NCBI RefSeq assembly: GCF_004369205.1
Contig: NZ_QFGA01000001.1
Location: 930,001 to 994,000 of the forward strand
Direction of reading: 5' to 3'
Source of the DNA: Pelotomaculum schinkii
Lineage (GTDB): Bacteria > Bacillota > Desulfotomaculia > Desulfotomaculales > Pelotomaculaceae
Length of the DNA: 64,000 nucleotides
Shown here: in pieces, positions 28,714-38,113 of the stretch
Position numbering within the stretch: position 1 is the stretch's first letter
How the letters are laid out: the number at the start of each line of letters is the position of its first letter
Made by a program: the position numbers and the translations under genes
Notes under the pieces: model-generated
What the model was told of the DNA's origin: nothing
The model's input: the letters and a program-made list of their open reading frames with translations, nothing else
Databases searched by the model: none

Positions 28714-29559
28714 TCATTTTTGTTCCGGGGTTAGCCAATTGCCTATTTTTCGGTAGGGATTCTGCAGTTCTTTGTAAAGACTCCTCTTGGCAAGAAACTC
28801 CTGTTTCTTATCGTTTAGAAAATCAAGGTGCTGCTGTATGCCTGCTTTACTCCAACGATAATCCTCTTCAGGGAAAAATTTAAGTTTAACCTCGTCACCC
28901 TCCATACCTATTTCACCTTTTGTCCCGCAGAAGGGGCAAATCACGTTTTTTCCATCATATCTTAGTATATCGCTCCAACAGACCGGGCACTCGTTTGCCC
29001 TGGGGGTGCGTTGATATCCCGGAGCAAAAAGAGCCTTGCCCATCTGCTGCGCCCTTTTCAGGTTAGCCGGATCCTCTAAAACTGAAGCAGGATTTGCTCC
29101 CAAAAAGCTCTCACTATCAACAAGTCGCCAGTTGAAAAGTTTTGCCGTAAGGTTTAAAGCCGCCTCAGTGTAACCACTCCAACCAGACACTCCGTAAGTA
29201 GTAATCGTTATACAGGCTTTACCGCCGTATTGCTCATGTTTATTTTCCACCGATAAAAACCTGTCCTGGAAAGCTTTAATCCTGCTATTTGGTCCCAGAG
29301 AATAAGCCGGCGCGGCCAGGACTATGGCATCAGCCAGCCAGATTTTTTCCAGCAGGAAACTGAGATCATCTTCAATACGGCAAGGTTTATCCTTGGGCAA
29401 ACAAGCGTAACAAGCTTTACACGGTCTTATGTCCAGGTCTGTCAATCTGATCAATTCCAGCTGATTGTCTGCTCCGGTTGCCTCCATTGCCGCCTTCGCC
29501 AGTATCTCCGAATTCCCTAAATTCCTTGGTGAAGCTACAATCCCCAAGACTCGTTTCAT
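28714..29559 (-). CDS. Flavodoxin-fold FMN reductase with C-terminal zinc ribbon
   Basis: About 281 residues. The first 180 form an NADPH-dependent FMN-reductase/iron-sulfur-flavoprotein fold (GIVASPRNLGNSE; CKACYACLPKDKPC, a possible cluster site; APAYSLGPNS). A zinc-ribbon follows (CPVCWSDIL...CPFCG, about 192-215) with a charged helical tail. ATG 29559 has AGGAGGGG 9-10 nt upstream; the longer frame to 29583 has none. It probably moves electrons to an unknown partner. Confidence 0.85.
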   Translation of the reverse strand: MKRVLGIVASPRNLGNSEILAKAAMEATGADNQLELIRLTDLDIRPCKACYACLPKDKPCRIEDDLSFLLEKIWLADAIVLAAPAYSLGPNSRIKAFQDRFLSVENKHEQYGGKACITITTYGVSGWSGYTEAALNLTAKLFNWRLVDSESFLGANPASVLEDPANLKRAQQMGKALFAPGYQRTPRANECPVCWSDILRYDGKNVICPFCGTKGEIGMEGDEVKLKFFPEEDYRWSKAGIQQHLDFLNDKKQEFLAKRSLYKELQNPYRKIGNWLTPEQK

Positions 29560-29716
29560 AACAGCTTTCCCCTCCTTATGCATTCAGTATAATGCTATAT
29601 TCTTTGTTGCTTTTTCTTCACATTTCCGTATTTTCCTCCTTGCCGTTTATTATAGCTCCGCTCATTTCTTCCCCTATGGGTGAAATGAGAGGGCAGTAGC
29701 TATCAAAAAAAGCAAA

Positions 29717-29746
29717 GAGGCAAGCTCAATTTAATGAGTTTGCCTC
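29717..29746 (-). terminator. aguB terminator
   Basis: GAGGCAAGCTCA/TGAGTTTGCCTC stem followed on the minus strand by T-runs. It starts 8 nt after the aguB stop. Confidence 0.8.
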
Positions 29747-29753
29747 CAGGTGA

Positions 29754-30626
29754 CTATCTATTGGCGCCGTCGATGGTAAGCAACGGCCCGTACAGATCCG
29801 GCCGGCGATCCCTGAAAACACCCCAGACGGCCCGCTGCATTTCAACTTGCTCGAGGTCAAATTCCACTACTAGAACAGTTTCAGAACTGTGGTCCGCTTC
29901 TTTTACTACCTCCCCCTGCTGATTGGCAATAAAGGAGGAGCCGTAAAAGTTAATTTTAGAGCCGCAGATAACCTCCACACCCACCCGGTTGGAAGCGATC
30001 ACCGGTACCAGGTTGGCTGCGGCATGTCCCCGCATGCAAATCTGCCAATGTTCTTTGGAATCAATATGGTCGTCCTGTGGCTCCGAGCCGATCGCAGTGG
30101 GGTACAAAAGCATCTCGGCTCCCTGCAGGACCATGCAGCGGGCAGCCTCGGGAAACCACTGGTCCCAGCAGACACCCACTCCAATTTTTGCATAGCGGGT
30201 ATTCCATACCTTAAACCCCGTGTCACCAGGATTGAAATAAAATTTCTCTTCGTACCCCGGACCGTCCGGGATATGGCTTTTTCGGTATACCCCCAGCACC
30301 TCTCCATCAGCATCAAGCACCGCCACAGAATTGAACATGGCATTGTTCTTTTTTTCGAAGAAGCTGACCGGTAGCACCACTTCCAGTTCCTTGGCCACCT
30401 CCTGAAAATGCCGGATCGTCTCCTGATTCTCTACTTCCCTGGCCAGTTTGAAATATGCCGGATCCTCCACCTGGCAGAAATAAGGGGCTTCGAAAAGTTC
30501 CTGGAGAAGGATGACCTGCGCCCCCTGTGAGGCGGCATCCCTGACCAGCCTTTCCGCCTTGGCGATATTCTCCTTGCCGTCACTCGTACAACTCATCTGC
30601 GTGGCAGCAACAACAACCTTACGCAT
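29754..30626 (-). CDS. aguB: N-carbamoylputrescine amidohydrolase
   Basis: Nitrilase-superfamily enzyme converting N-carbamoylputrescine to putrescine, CO2 and ammonia. The 290-residue protein has the catalytic triad: Glu in LLQELFEAPYF near 43, Lys in YRKSHIPDGPGY near 118, Cys in GVGVCWDQWFPE near 154. The surrounding motifs match AguB rather than general nitrilases. The ATG overlaps the end of aguA by 8 nt, so the two are translated together. Confidence 0.95.
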   Translation of the reverse strand: MRKVVVAATQMSCTSDGKENIAKAERLVRDAASQGAQVILLQELFEAPYFCQVEDPAYFKLAREVENQETIRHFQEVAKELEVVLPVSFFEKKNNAMFNSVAVLDADGEVLGVYRKSHIPDGPGYEEKFYFNPGDTGFKVWNTRYAKIGVGVCWDQWFPEAARCMVLQGAEMLLYPTAIGSEPQDDHIDSKEHWQICMRGHAAANLVPVIASNRVGVEVICGSKINFYGSSFIANQQGEVVKEADHSSETVLVVEFDLEQVEMQRAVWGVFRDRRPDLYGPLLTIDGANR

Positions 30627-31671
30627 ATGAATACCTCCGGGTTTCTTCCAGCATTCTCGCGGGCATCTGCTGGGTAATGCAGTGCACGTTGCCGCCGCCC
30701 TTGATAATGGGCATCCCGTATATGGGCGCCACTTTCCTGTCCGGAAAGATATCCCTCAACAATGCGGCGGCAAATTCATCGGTTGCGCAACAACATTCCC
30801 CGAAACAGGGCAAAATGATACCGCCATTTACAAAGTAGAAGTTGACATAGCTCAAAGGCAAACGGGTACCGTCCATATATACTGGATTAGGTTGCTGAAA
30901 TTCCATTATTTCCAGCTTCCTGCCCCTGGCGTCGGTTGATTCTTGCAGGATCGCAATATTCTCCTCCATAATATCGTAATTGGGATCTGCCGGGTCCGGG
31001 CAATTCTGAACCAATACCAGGCCCGGCTTGACAAAGCAGGCCACGTTATCCACGTGCCCGTCTGTTTCATCCCCCTCAAGCCCCTGTTTCAACCAGATAA
31101 TTTTTTTGATTCCGAGATACTGCTTCAGGACATTTTCAATTTCTTTCCTGCCCAGACGGGGGTTTCGGTTTTTGTTAAGAAGGCACTGCTCGGTTGTTAT
31201 TAAGGTGCCTTCTCCGTCAACATGGATGGAGCCGCCTTCCAGTACGATGGGCGCGTCAAAACAAGGCAGCTTAAGATGGCTCAAAAGCCTTGGGGCAACC
31301 AGGTTGTCCCCTTCCCAAGGGCTGAACTTTTCGCCCCAGGCGTTAAACTTCCAGTTAACTCCTGCCACTTGGCCCTTCTGGTTCACAACAAAAGTCGGCC
31401 CGTTGTCACGTAGCCAGGCATCATCATGCTCCATAGGCAGGATGTCCACAGCAGGCCCGCATAAAAGGGCGGCTTCCTCAACCAGCTCAGGCCTGGCAAT
31501 CATTGTTACGGGCTCAAAACCTGCTATTGCCCTGGCCACTTCGGCGTACGCCCTGCAGGCGTCTTGATAGCCGTCAGGCCATTGTTCCTCGCTGGCGGGC
31601 CAACCCATAAAGGTGCGAGCATGTGCGCCCCACTCGGGTGGCATTCTATAATTCAGCTCCTGCGGCGTCAT
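30619..31671 (-). CDS. aguA: Agmatine deiminase
   Basis: Converts agmatine to N-carbamoylputrescine and ammonia; with aguB it makes putrescine. About 350 residues. Substrate and catalytic signatures are RMPPEWGAHARTFMGWP, DDAWLRDNGPTF, EGGSIHVDGEGT, DETDGHVDN and the active Cys in KGGGNVHCITQQMP. ATG 31671 has aggagaggtg 6 nt upstream; the frame extends to 31743 without a ribosome site and without family homology. Confidence 0.95.
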   Translation of the reverse strand: MTPQELNYRMPPEWGAHARTFMGWPASEEQWPDGYQDACRAYAEVARAIAGFEPVTMIARPELVEEAALLCGPAVDILPMEHDDAWLRDNGPTFVVNQKGQVAGVNWKFNAWGEKFSPWEGDNLVAPRLLSHLKLPCFDAPIVLEGGSIHVDGEGTLITTEQCLLNKNRNPRLGRKEIENVLKQYLGIKKIIWLKQGLEGDETDGHVDNVACFVKPGLVLVQNCPDPADPNYDIMEENIAILQESTDARGRKLEIMEFQQPNPVYMDGTRLPLSYVNFYFVNGGIILPCFGECCCATDEFAAALLRDIFPDRKVAPIYGMPIIKGGGNVHCITQQMPARMLEETRRYSYA

Positions 31672-31878
31672 AGCAAAACACCTCTCCTTAGCAGCAGCTT
31701 TCAGCTTCATGGCCAGGGGCGCCTGAGCCTGAAAGCAGTACATTTTTATTTTGGAGGGTTAATAAAATAGTTATGTTCTATCTTAAGCAGTTCTAATCCT
31801 GTCAATAAATAAAAGATTATGCCGTGTAATCGCAGCTATTTCTAAGTATCCGGCACGGTTCAGTTTTAACTGCATAAT

Positions 31879-31906
31879 AAAAGGACAGGTTTTGCCTGTC
31901 CTTTTT
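31879..31906 (-). terminator. arsM terminator
   Basis: AAAAGGACAGG/CCTGTCCTTTTT stem. It lies about 40 nt after the arsM stop and could act in both directions. Confidence 0.8.
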
Positions 31907-31943
31907 GCTAAAGAAACCAGTTATGATTTCTCAAACACAAAAA

Positions 31944-32765
31944 TCAGCAGACCGGTTTACTCGCCCTGATAAAGGCGCTGACGACCGAACCGTTTGCTTC
32001 AACGCGCTTGTCTTCCGACACACTTGGAAAGAGCTGACCTACGATCATATCGGTCAAATCGTAAACTCTGGTTACTTCCACTTCAACCCCTGTGAAACCC
32101 GCGGCAGCCAGCTTGGCCCGGTATTCCTCATCCAGCAGCGCGCCACCCAGGCAGCCCGCCCAAGCCAGCAGGTCCTCCCGCACCTTGTCGGGCAGTGGTC
32201 TGGTTAACACTATATCCGACACAGCAAAGCGGCCGCCCGGCTTTAAAACCCGGAAAGCTTCACGCAGGACCAGGTCTTTGTCGGCCGAGAGGTTGATGAC
32301 ACAGTTGGAAATAATGACGTCAATACTGTTGTCCGGCAGAGGGATGTCTTCAAGGTGCCCTTTTAGAAATTCCACGTTCTCCAGCCCCGCTTTGGCCTGG
32401 TTATTTCGTGCTTCAGCCAGCATTTCATCGGTCATGTCCAGTCCGTAGGCCTTGCCCGACGGCCCAACCCGGCGTGCCGACAGCAGGACGTCCAGTCCTG
32501 CCCCGCTGCCCAGGTCAAGCACAACCTCACCCTCATGCAGCTGGGCCAGAGCCGTTGGATTACCACAACCAAATGTTGCCGCCACCGCCTCTGCCGGCAG
32601 CCCCTCGACCTCCTCCGGCCGGTACAGCCCCCCGGTGATCATATCAGTCGCATTACCAGGCGTGCCGCAGCAGCACGAGCTTCCTCCGGGGCTACAACAA
32701 CCGGTTTTTCGAGTAATGGCTTCGGCGTACTTTTGCCGTACAGTTTCCCTGATATCCTTACTCAT
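31944..32765 (-). CDS. arsM: Arsenite methyltransferase
   Basis: SAM-dependent enzyme methylating As(III) to volatile or less retained species. The 273-residue protein has the SAM site [12 protein letters not shown] near 83, the arsenic-binding Cys in ISNCVINLS near 155 and Cys in WAGCLGGAL near 205, all standard in ArsM. The N-terminal cluster [12 protein letters not shown] (about 23-34) adds likely metal-binding cysteines. It is preceded by its own copy of the ArsR operator with a -10 box and by aggagg. Confidence 0.94.
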   Translation of the reverse strand: MSKDIRETVRQKYAEAITRKTGCCSPGGSSCCCGTPGNATDMITGGLYRPEEVEGLPAEAVAATFGCGNPTALAQLHEGEVVLDLGSGAGLDVLLSARRVGPSGKAYGLDMTDEMLAEARNNQAKAGLENVEFLKGHLEDIPLPDNSIDVIISNCVINLSADKDLVLREAFRVLKPGGRFAVSDIVLTRPLPDKVREDLLAWAGCLGGALLDEEYRAKLAAAGFTGVEVEVTRVYDLTDMIVGQLFPSVSEDKRVEANGSVVSAFIRASKPVC

Positions 32766-32778
32766 TAAAAGATCCTCC

Positions 32779-32799
32779 TATATATCAAATTATTTTGAT
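32779..32799 (-). promoter_or_regulatory. ArsR operator/promoter in front of arsM
   Basis: ATCAAATTATTTTGAT (32784-32799) is identical to the operator upstream of arsR. It abuts a TATATA -10 box (32779-32784). It lies in the short gap between arsR and arsM, so arsM can be expressed separately from arsR. Confidence 0.75.
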
Positions 32800-32816
32800 T
32801 CTCACGGCTAAAAAAA

Positions 32817-33131
32817 TTACTCCAGCATGAGATCCTGATAAAGCTGTTGGACAAACTGCTGCAATGTCTTACTATTAATGGAGTAAAATTTCCACCTGCC
32901 TCGCGGCTCCTCTGTAACCAACCCGGCTTCGGTCAATTCTTTCATGTGGTAGGAAACCCTGGACTGGATCATGCCCAGCTCGGCCATCAGCTCACAGTTG
33001 CACAAACCCGGCCGGGACCCTTCACTGCCGGGCAGGGCACAGCAGCCAGACTCACTACGGGCCAAGATCTTCATGATGTTATAACGGATGGGGTCGCCCA
33101 ACGCTCTGGCAATTATTTCCGGATTGATCAT
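32817..33131 (-). CDS. arsR: ArsR-family arsenic-responsive repressor
   Basis: The 104-residue winged-helix protein has ALGDPIRYNIMKILA, the recognition helix SRVSYHMKELTEAGLV and the end RGRWKFYSIN. The metal site is probably Cys in GCCAL and LCNCELM, close to the classical ArsR CVC type, with an added Cys-rich loop of about 15 residues. Arsenite binding should release it from the two identical operators. The ATG is only 6 nt from the -10 box, so the mRNA may be leaderless. Confidence 0.93.
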   Translation of the reverse strand: MINPEIIARALGDPIRYNIMKILARSESGCCALPGSEGSRPGLCNCELMAELGMIQSRVSYHMKELTEAGLVTEEPRGRWKFYSINSKTLQQFVQQLYQDLMLE

Positions 33132-33137
33132 GACTAT

Positions 33138-33166
33138 ATTATATCAAATTATTTTGATGAATACAA
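33138..33166 (-). promoter_or_regulatory. arsR promoter with ArsR operator
   Basis: TTGTAT (33161-33166), 17 nt, TATAAT (33138-33143); the operator ATCAAATTATTTTGAT fills the spacer (33143-33158). Confidence 0.8.
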
Positions 33167-33280
33167 GCAGTTCCTTTCCCGGAACTCAAAAAGCAAACAA
33201 AACCCTTGGTCTCACCTTCTAGTGGGAACAAGGGCGTAAGACTTTTATTCGAACGGTACATAGCCCTGCTATGAATACTT

Positions 33281-34288
33281 TTATTGTCTCTGCGGATTTT
33301 TACTTCTGTCGTACCTTTTATTGTCCAGCCAGTGCCAAAAGTTGGATCGGTACATATCGTAAGGTGTTTTTTGGGGTTTTCTATCCCGTCTCAGGTTCCT
33401 CCGGCTGCTTTCCGCCTCTGCAGCGGTCACTTGCACCGGCGCCTCCGGGAAGGCTGCTGTAAAAGTTGTTACACTCCCTTCGCCCCAACCTGCCAAGTTG
33501 TGCGCCATTGCTTTGAATTCATAGGTGGCGTCCGGAATAAGCCCGGTGATGGTGAAGCTGAATGACTCAGGGCCGAATGAACCAGTCTCGATTCCGGCAT
33601 CGGTCCAGCTTTCGTTGCCCTGTTCCCTAATTCGAAACTTTCTTTGGTCGCAATGCTCCCAATTGGTATTATTTATGCGCCCATTCAAAGTAACAGCGTT
33701 CGTGCTGACATTTGTGGCTGCATCTGTCTGAACAGTTGGCGCCACTACCACTGGAAGTGAATTTTCATCAACCCGGCTTATCGATACAGTTAAACCCTTT
33801 TCTTCCCGTGTTTTTGTATATTCATCTGCAGCCTTTTCAATGCCTGATTCCACGTTCTTGCTTTCATCTGTCTCACCTTCTGTTACGGGATCATCAGCGT
33901 GACGTTCCGCCAACACACCGACTGTTTTATCATCAAGAATTTCTTCTTCCGGCGCACATTCTTCATCTGGACGTTCCTTGAAATTAACCGGATTATCAAC
34001 TCCATAAGGCAGTATATATGCCTTGCCGGCCCTCACTTTAAACCCAATCAGCCCATGATAATCCGGTATCTTTGGTATACTGATAAAATACATACCTTCC
34101 CTATCGGTGAAAGTGGATCCCAGCAATCTTTCAGTCCCCCCGATATAGCAGGAGAATACGATCACTACCGCACCTTCCACAGCAGCAGTGTCGGTATCCT
34201 TCACTACACCATAGAAATTCAATAAACCATCCACTTTCTGACCCTCAAAAAACTCTCCGGGGTCCGGCCTTATCAAACTATTCTCCAT
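33281..34288 (-). CDS. Probable surface protein: CarboxypepD_reg-like + fibronectin-III-like domains
   Basis: About 335 residues without a signal peptide. Residues about 20-100 are a beta-sandwich of the carboxypeptidase-regulatory type (GVVKDTDTAAVEGAVVIVF, DREGMYFISIP). A charged linker follows (EERHADDP... to TREEKG), then a fibronectin-III-like domain about 190-285 (TNAVTLNGRINN, ITGLIPDATYEFKAMAHN). The last 50 residues are strongly basic (RRNLRRDRKPQK). The start at 34288 has gggggag 9 nt upstream. A paralogue of the first domain is the next gene upstream. No signal peptide plus beta-rich repeats suggests a spore coat protein. Confidence 0.65.
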   Translation of the reverse strand: MENSLIRPDPGEFFEGQKVDGLLNFYGVVKDTDTAAVEGAVVIVFSCYIGGTERLLGSTFTDREGMYFISIPKIPDYHGLIGFKVRAGKAYILPYGVDNPVNFKERPDEECAPEEEILDDKTVGVLAERHADDPVTEGETDESKNVESGIEKAADEYTKTREEKGLTVSISRVDENSLPVVVAPTVQTDAATNVSTNAVTLNGRINNTNWEHCDQRKFRIREQGNESWTDAGIETGSFGPESFSFTITGLIPDATYEFKAMAHNLAGWGEGSVTTFTAAFPEAPVQVTAAEAESSRRNLRRDRKPQKTPYDMYRSNFWHWLDNKRYDRSKNPQRQ

Positions 34289-34426
34289 ACATATCCGCTC
34301 CCCCAAAATTGATTTGCTGCAACCCCACCTTTACTGGAAAATTATAAAAATCCTTCAAACTCAACCGGCGGAGCCGCCATTTCACAGGAAGCTCCGCTCA
34401 GGTCGAATCGAATCCGGACCCGGCAT

Positions 34427-34747
34427 TTAAATGCTGGATGAATGTTCGTTGGCGCTGGCCCTGATAATTATTGCAGTGGAATCTCCAGATATTTTCGTCT
34501 TATCAATATGCAGCAAGTAATGGCCGTCTCTGCTGCTGAAAGTTTGGCAAAGCGGCTCTTCTTTGCCATCGTTTACACGGGCATATACCATTACCAGCGC
34601 TCCCGGAACAGGTTTCTTTCCTTCGCTTTCCGTTACAAAGCCCTGTAATACCAGCGCGTCTACCTTTGTCAACACAATGTTGCCCTCAAAATACTCCTGA
34701 TTTTCCGATGGATTCTCAAATTCGATAGCGCCCGACACCCAAGCCAT
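34427..34747 (-). CDS. CarboxypepD_reg-like single-domain protein
   Basis: The 106-residue protein shares its plan with the first domain of the neighbour at 33281: N-terminal FENPSENQEYFEGN (compare PGEFFEGQKVDG), then GFVTESEGKKPVPGALVMVYA and FSSRDGHYLLHID. The pair are clear paralogues. No signal peptide. Likely a self-assembling surface or spore-layer component (inference). AGGAGG precedes the ATG on the minus strand. Confidence 0.65.
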   Translation of the reverse strand: MAWVSGAIEFENPSENQEYFEGNIVLTKVDALVLQGFVTESEGKKPVPGALVMVYARVNDGKEEPLCQTFSSRDGHYLLHIDKTKISGDSTAIIIRASANEHSSSI

Positions 34748-35097
34748 TGAAATACCTCCTTAATAAATTGGTAACTGTTAACAGAAATACATTTGTTAGT
34801 TAGCTCTGTCTTTAAAATATTCAGAAGGCATTAAAGTCGTTACGCAGGAATGGTGGGTTTGTTAAAAAACATATCTAATTTTCTTTCCTAATTATGTTTT
34901 AATAGTTCAAATAACATAAATTACATTAAATAACAAATTCTGCACCTATGAAAAATGTCTTTGTATTATAATGTCAATAATGGTCGCGTTATCATAATAT
35001 GGTACAGGCGAGCAAGAAAATGGAAAAAACTATAGAAATTCCATTCCTCCTTATTTCTAGCCCGTCAAAATTCTATATTTCAAGGAGGAGAAAAATA
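34748..35097. other. AT-rich divergent intergenic region
   Basis: No gene is seen. It separates divergent probable spore-surface genes and should hold their promoters; AT-rich -10-like boxes occur near 34965-35000, but none matches a sporulation sigma consensus well enough to call. aaggagg lies at 35081-35087. Confidence 0.3.
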
Positions 35098-35346
35098 ATG
35101 CGAGATAAGAACCTACAAGCAGAAAGGATAATAGTACTCAATGGACAAAAAGATCTTGATAATATTTCCAATCTAAATCTAGATCTTCATCTTTTAGAGA
35201 GCCGAACGAACAACAAGAGTAATTTGCTGGAAACCATGCAGGTAACAAAACCGGAAACCAGATCACCAATTAAGACGCACCCAACAGCATCTGTCAAAGT
35301 AAACTCTATAATAGCAAAAGCGAAAGTAAAGCATGTAAGAAGATAG
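35098..35346 (+). CDS. Hypothetical 82-residue basic protein
   Basis: The ATG at 35098 follows aaggaggag at good spacing, while the longer upstream frame has none. Acidic/neutral first half with a Leu/Asn/Asp repeat (DNISNLNLDLHLLE) and strongly basic second half (IIAKAKVKHVRR). A terminator-like hairpin follows. Small, basic, Asn-rich proteins are common in spores, but no family is recognised. Confidence 0.6.
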   Translation: MRDKNLQAERIIVLNGQKDLDNISNLNLDLHLLESRTNNKSNLLETMQVTKPETRSPIKTHPTASVKVNSIIAKAKVKHVRR

Positions 35347-35356
35347 TATTAAAACA

Positions 35357-35394
35357 GAGTCCTTGATGCTACCTGCCGGCAGTATCAAGGACTC
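35357..35394 (+). terminator. Terminator-like hairpin after the 82-residue gene
   Basis: Perfect 11-bp stem GAGTCCTTGAT/ATCAAGGACTC with a GC-rich inner loop. The T-run is poor. Confidence 0.6.
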
Positions 35395-35461
35395 TTGAGG
35401 TTTGCGTTTGGCTTTTTACGACATCACTACAAATATTGAATTACGAAGGATCCTTTCTTTC

Positions 35462-36247
35462 TTAACAATCGGTGCAAACTGTACTGGGGGGTATGCAAAC
35501 CTGCTGGTTTTGCAGTACTTTGAATACTAGTCTGATAACGCTTTTCTCGTCAAATTCAGTAAAGGTTCTTTCTTCAAAAGGACCACCAGTGACAGGTATC
35601 CGGTTGATGAACTCATCGAACTCAGTAATGGTGCTACTGATTAATTCACAGAATGGAAGCTCATTAAAGAATTCAGTGCTTTCCTGGTTGAACTCAGACA
35701 GGTCGCCGGCCAGCAAACTATCCTTTTCTGGAAAATCTGTAGTTGGAAGAGGGGTAGTTGCGAGATACTCAAACTCAGTGTTAAAACTGGGCATGGCATC
35801 AAGTGGTGGACTAATAAATGCTTCAATTTCTGTTACACATCTGAAGGGGGCATCAAGAACGCAATGGCGAATTACTCCGCACACGCTATTCATGCTTACA
35901 CATTGTTCAGTTGTGGCATACTCGATATTCTTGCGGATAAATCCTTCCAGGAATAACTTATTGGTGTTCTGGATAAGCCTGCATTGGGTGATTTTTAAAC
36001 GTTTTTTAATTCGCTTGATCTCAAGTGCAGGTGTAGGCAGGGTAATTGTGGAAAAGAGATCGATCTGTACATCCAAATTCGCAAGAACAACCGGTATTTT
36101 CCCTATTACAAAATTGGTTGTGTTTACTACAGTTGGAGTTACCGGGTCGCTTTCACACAAAGGTACGGTTTCGGATGCAACTGTCGCACACACTTGCACC
36201 GGTTTCGGACACGCCAACGCATCGATTTGGTCATTTTTGACTGCCAT
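35462..36247 (-). CDS. Cys-containing probable spore coat/exosporium protein (SPOCS/DUF3794-like)
   Basis: The 261-residue soluble protein has a central stretch (about 80-115) KKRLKITQCRLIQNTNKLF followed by GFIRKNIEYAT, which matches the core strand pattern of SPOCS/DUF3794 domains of spore coat and exosporium proteins. Cysteines are scattered (11), with an end VCTDC. The middle is Ser/Thr/Phe/Glu-rich. No signal peptide, consistent with deposition from the mother cell. It may be a partner of the similar protein at 39408. Confidence 0.65.
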   Translation of the reverse strand: MAVKNDQIDALACPKPVQVCATVASETVPLCESDPVTPTVVNTTNFVIGKIPVVLANLDVQIDLFSTITLPTPALEIKRIKKRLKITQCRLIQNTNKLFLEGFIRKNIEYATTEQCVSMNSVCGVIRHCVLDAPFRCVTEIEAFISPPLDAMPSFNTEFEYLATTPLPTTDFPEKDSLLAGDLSEFNQESTEFFNELPFCELISSTITEFDEFINRIPVTGGPFEERTFTEFDEKSVIRLVFKVLQNQQVCIPPSTVCTDC

Positions 36248-36691
36248 TTTTATTCCTCCATTTTTTTAATTTAAGATGGCAGGTAAACTATAAAGCATTG
36301 ATACGTAGAACCAAGTATTACCAAAGCTTTGATTTACTTACCAGCCCTAGTTCATATTAAATAATATTCAATATGGATTTACGCTGCTACTATTTAATGT
36401 TAAAATATCCAAATTAATAAATTAGTAACTTAATTTAACACCAGCGGACAACTCTGAGTTATCTAACCGATAAATAAGATTAGCAATAAAAGAAAAACGC
36501 CCTTTAAGAGCGTCCCAGATATAGTACATAGGCGGGTGTTTTAAGCCTTGCCCGGGAATCGATAAATCCACTGTATAGGCATACTGACCACAGGACATGA
36601 TTGCTTGATGTAATTTTGTGTCGTGGCAAAATAGTTCTCAGGATGGCATTTTGCACATGGTTTTAACCTAACCATGCTTACTTTTTCCTTA
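36248..36691. other. Intergenic region between spore-surface gene and flavoprotein
   Basis: No gene is seen. A weak hairpin CGCCCT/AGAGCG with a T-run on the minus strand (about 36496-36512) could terminate the flavoprotein transcript. Confidence 0.35.
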
Positions 36692-38110
36692 CTAGTGGGT
36701 AACAACTGGTACTGACTCTTTGTTCATTATGCCTATACGTTCAAAGCCGTTGAAAAACATCTCCTGGTTTTCCGGCGAAACGTAACCCAGGTCAATGTTC
36801 AGTGCTTTCGACAGGAACGGGTCGAGAGCAACAAGGTCGTTACGGTCAATGTCGCTCAAAGAAACCTTGCCTGTGGTAACGGCCACCATTTCCATTTCAC
36901 GTACGCAGGCATTCAGGAAATAAAAAACGTTCTGTACGGCTTTGTCGATATCGAGGAGGCCTGTCCTTTTACCCGTGTACACCACCATGTCTGTGGGCGG
37001 CTCAAAGGGCAGCGCTTTGGTAGACTGGTCAGACAGCATCGCCATTACCGCGGCGGTCCCGATGTAAACAGCGTCGGCGCCCAGGGCCATTGCCTTAAGC
37101 ATGTAGCCGGGAGTGACCAGGCCGCCCGTGGCGATCAGGCTCACCTCCCGGTTGGCGCCCTTTTTAGTCAGGAACTGGGCCGCGCGGCTGACAGCGAACA
37201 TGGTGGGCAGTCCTACGTCATCCTCAAGAATCGGGGCGCCCCCGTGCGTTCCTCCCTCTGCTCCGTCCACCGTGATGAAGTCACATTCGGCCTCCAAGGC
37301 AATCTCTATTTCCTTTTCCAGGTAATGTGTCGCCGCTATTTTCAATCCCACGGGAACACCGGCCTCATTTTTCAGTTCCCTGACCAGATTGATAAAGTCC
37401 TCTTTGGTATGAACACCCTCCAAACGGGAATGGATGACCGCGTCCTGGCCTCCCGTTAGTTCGAAAACCTCCCGGTAATCCTCCCCAATATTTTTAGCTG
37501 CCGTCCGCTGGTTAGTTGAGCCCTGGGCTCCCTGCCCGAGCTGGATTTCGATGGCGTCAAGCCTTTTGTACTTTTCCGGAGTGTTGAGCCATCCCCCACG
37601 GTTGTACTGCCCGATCAATAACTGAGCGGCTTCTCTTTCTTCTTCGAGAAGGCCGGCTTCACCGGTATTGGTGGCAGTGCCGGCCAGAGTTGCGGCGCGA
37701 GCCAGGGCTATTTTGGCGCTTTTACTCAACGCTCCGCCGAACGACATGCCGGCAAACATAATGGGAATTGTAAGTCTGAGCGGTTTCCTGGCCTTCGGGC
37801 CGATCTGAACGGAGGTATTGATGCCGACGTTTTCAGGCGTCGGGAACCTGAACAAATGGACAGGATTGAACATAAGCTTGTCCCAGGCGGAAAACCGGAT
37901 ATGGCTGCCAAGCGGGCGGGACACAGGTATACCCTGCTTTGCCCTCATCATTATTTCCGCAAGATAGATGGGGTTGACCTTCTTTGCCGCCGGCGCCATT
38001 TCGAAAATGTTCTCGATATATTGGTCTCTGGCCAGAGTCCGGACAGCGTCGTCAGCTACCTCGTTGATGACTCCTCTAAAAAGCCTGGCTAGTATGCCCA
38101 AGGTTCGCAC
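36692..38110 (-). CDS. FMN-binding glutamate-synthase-like protein
   Basis: The 472-residue protein corresponds to the FMN/synthase half of glutamate synthase: MFAGMSFGGALSKSAKIALARAA, QLGQGAQGS, GLKIAATHYLEKE, TVDGAEGGTHGGAP and LIATGGLVTPGYMLKAMALGADAV. No amidotransferase domain and no cysteine set for the 3Fe-4S cluster are seen. Stand-alone forms of this kind are common in anaerobes and their true reaction is unsettled; a glutamate synthase role should not be assumed. Its ATG is 3 nt after a small coiled-coil gene. Confidence 0.85.
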   Translation of the reverse strand: MRTLGILARLFRGVINEVADDAVRTLARDQYIENIFEMAPAAKKVNPIYLAEIMMRAKQGIPVSRPLGSHIRFSAWDKLMFNPVHLFRFPTPENVGINTSVQIGPKARKPLRLTIPIMFAGMSFGGALSKSAKIALARAATLAGTATNTGEAGLLEEEREAAQLLIGQYNRGGWLNTPEKYKRLDAIEIQLGQGAQGSTNQRTAAKNIGEDYREVFELTGGQDAVIHSRLEGVHTKEDFINLVRELKNEAGVPVGLKIAATHYLEKEIEIALEAECDFITVDGAEGGTHGGAPILEDDVGLPTMFAVSRAAQFLTKKGANREVSLIATGGLVTPGYMLKAMALGADAVYIGTAAVMAMLSDQSTKALPFEPPTDMVVYTGKRTGLLDIDKAVQNVFYFLNACVREMEMVAVTTGKVSLSDIDRNDLVALDPFLSKALNIDLGYVSPENQEMFFNGFERIGIMNKESVPVVTH

Positions 38111-38113
38111 CCC

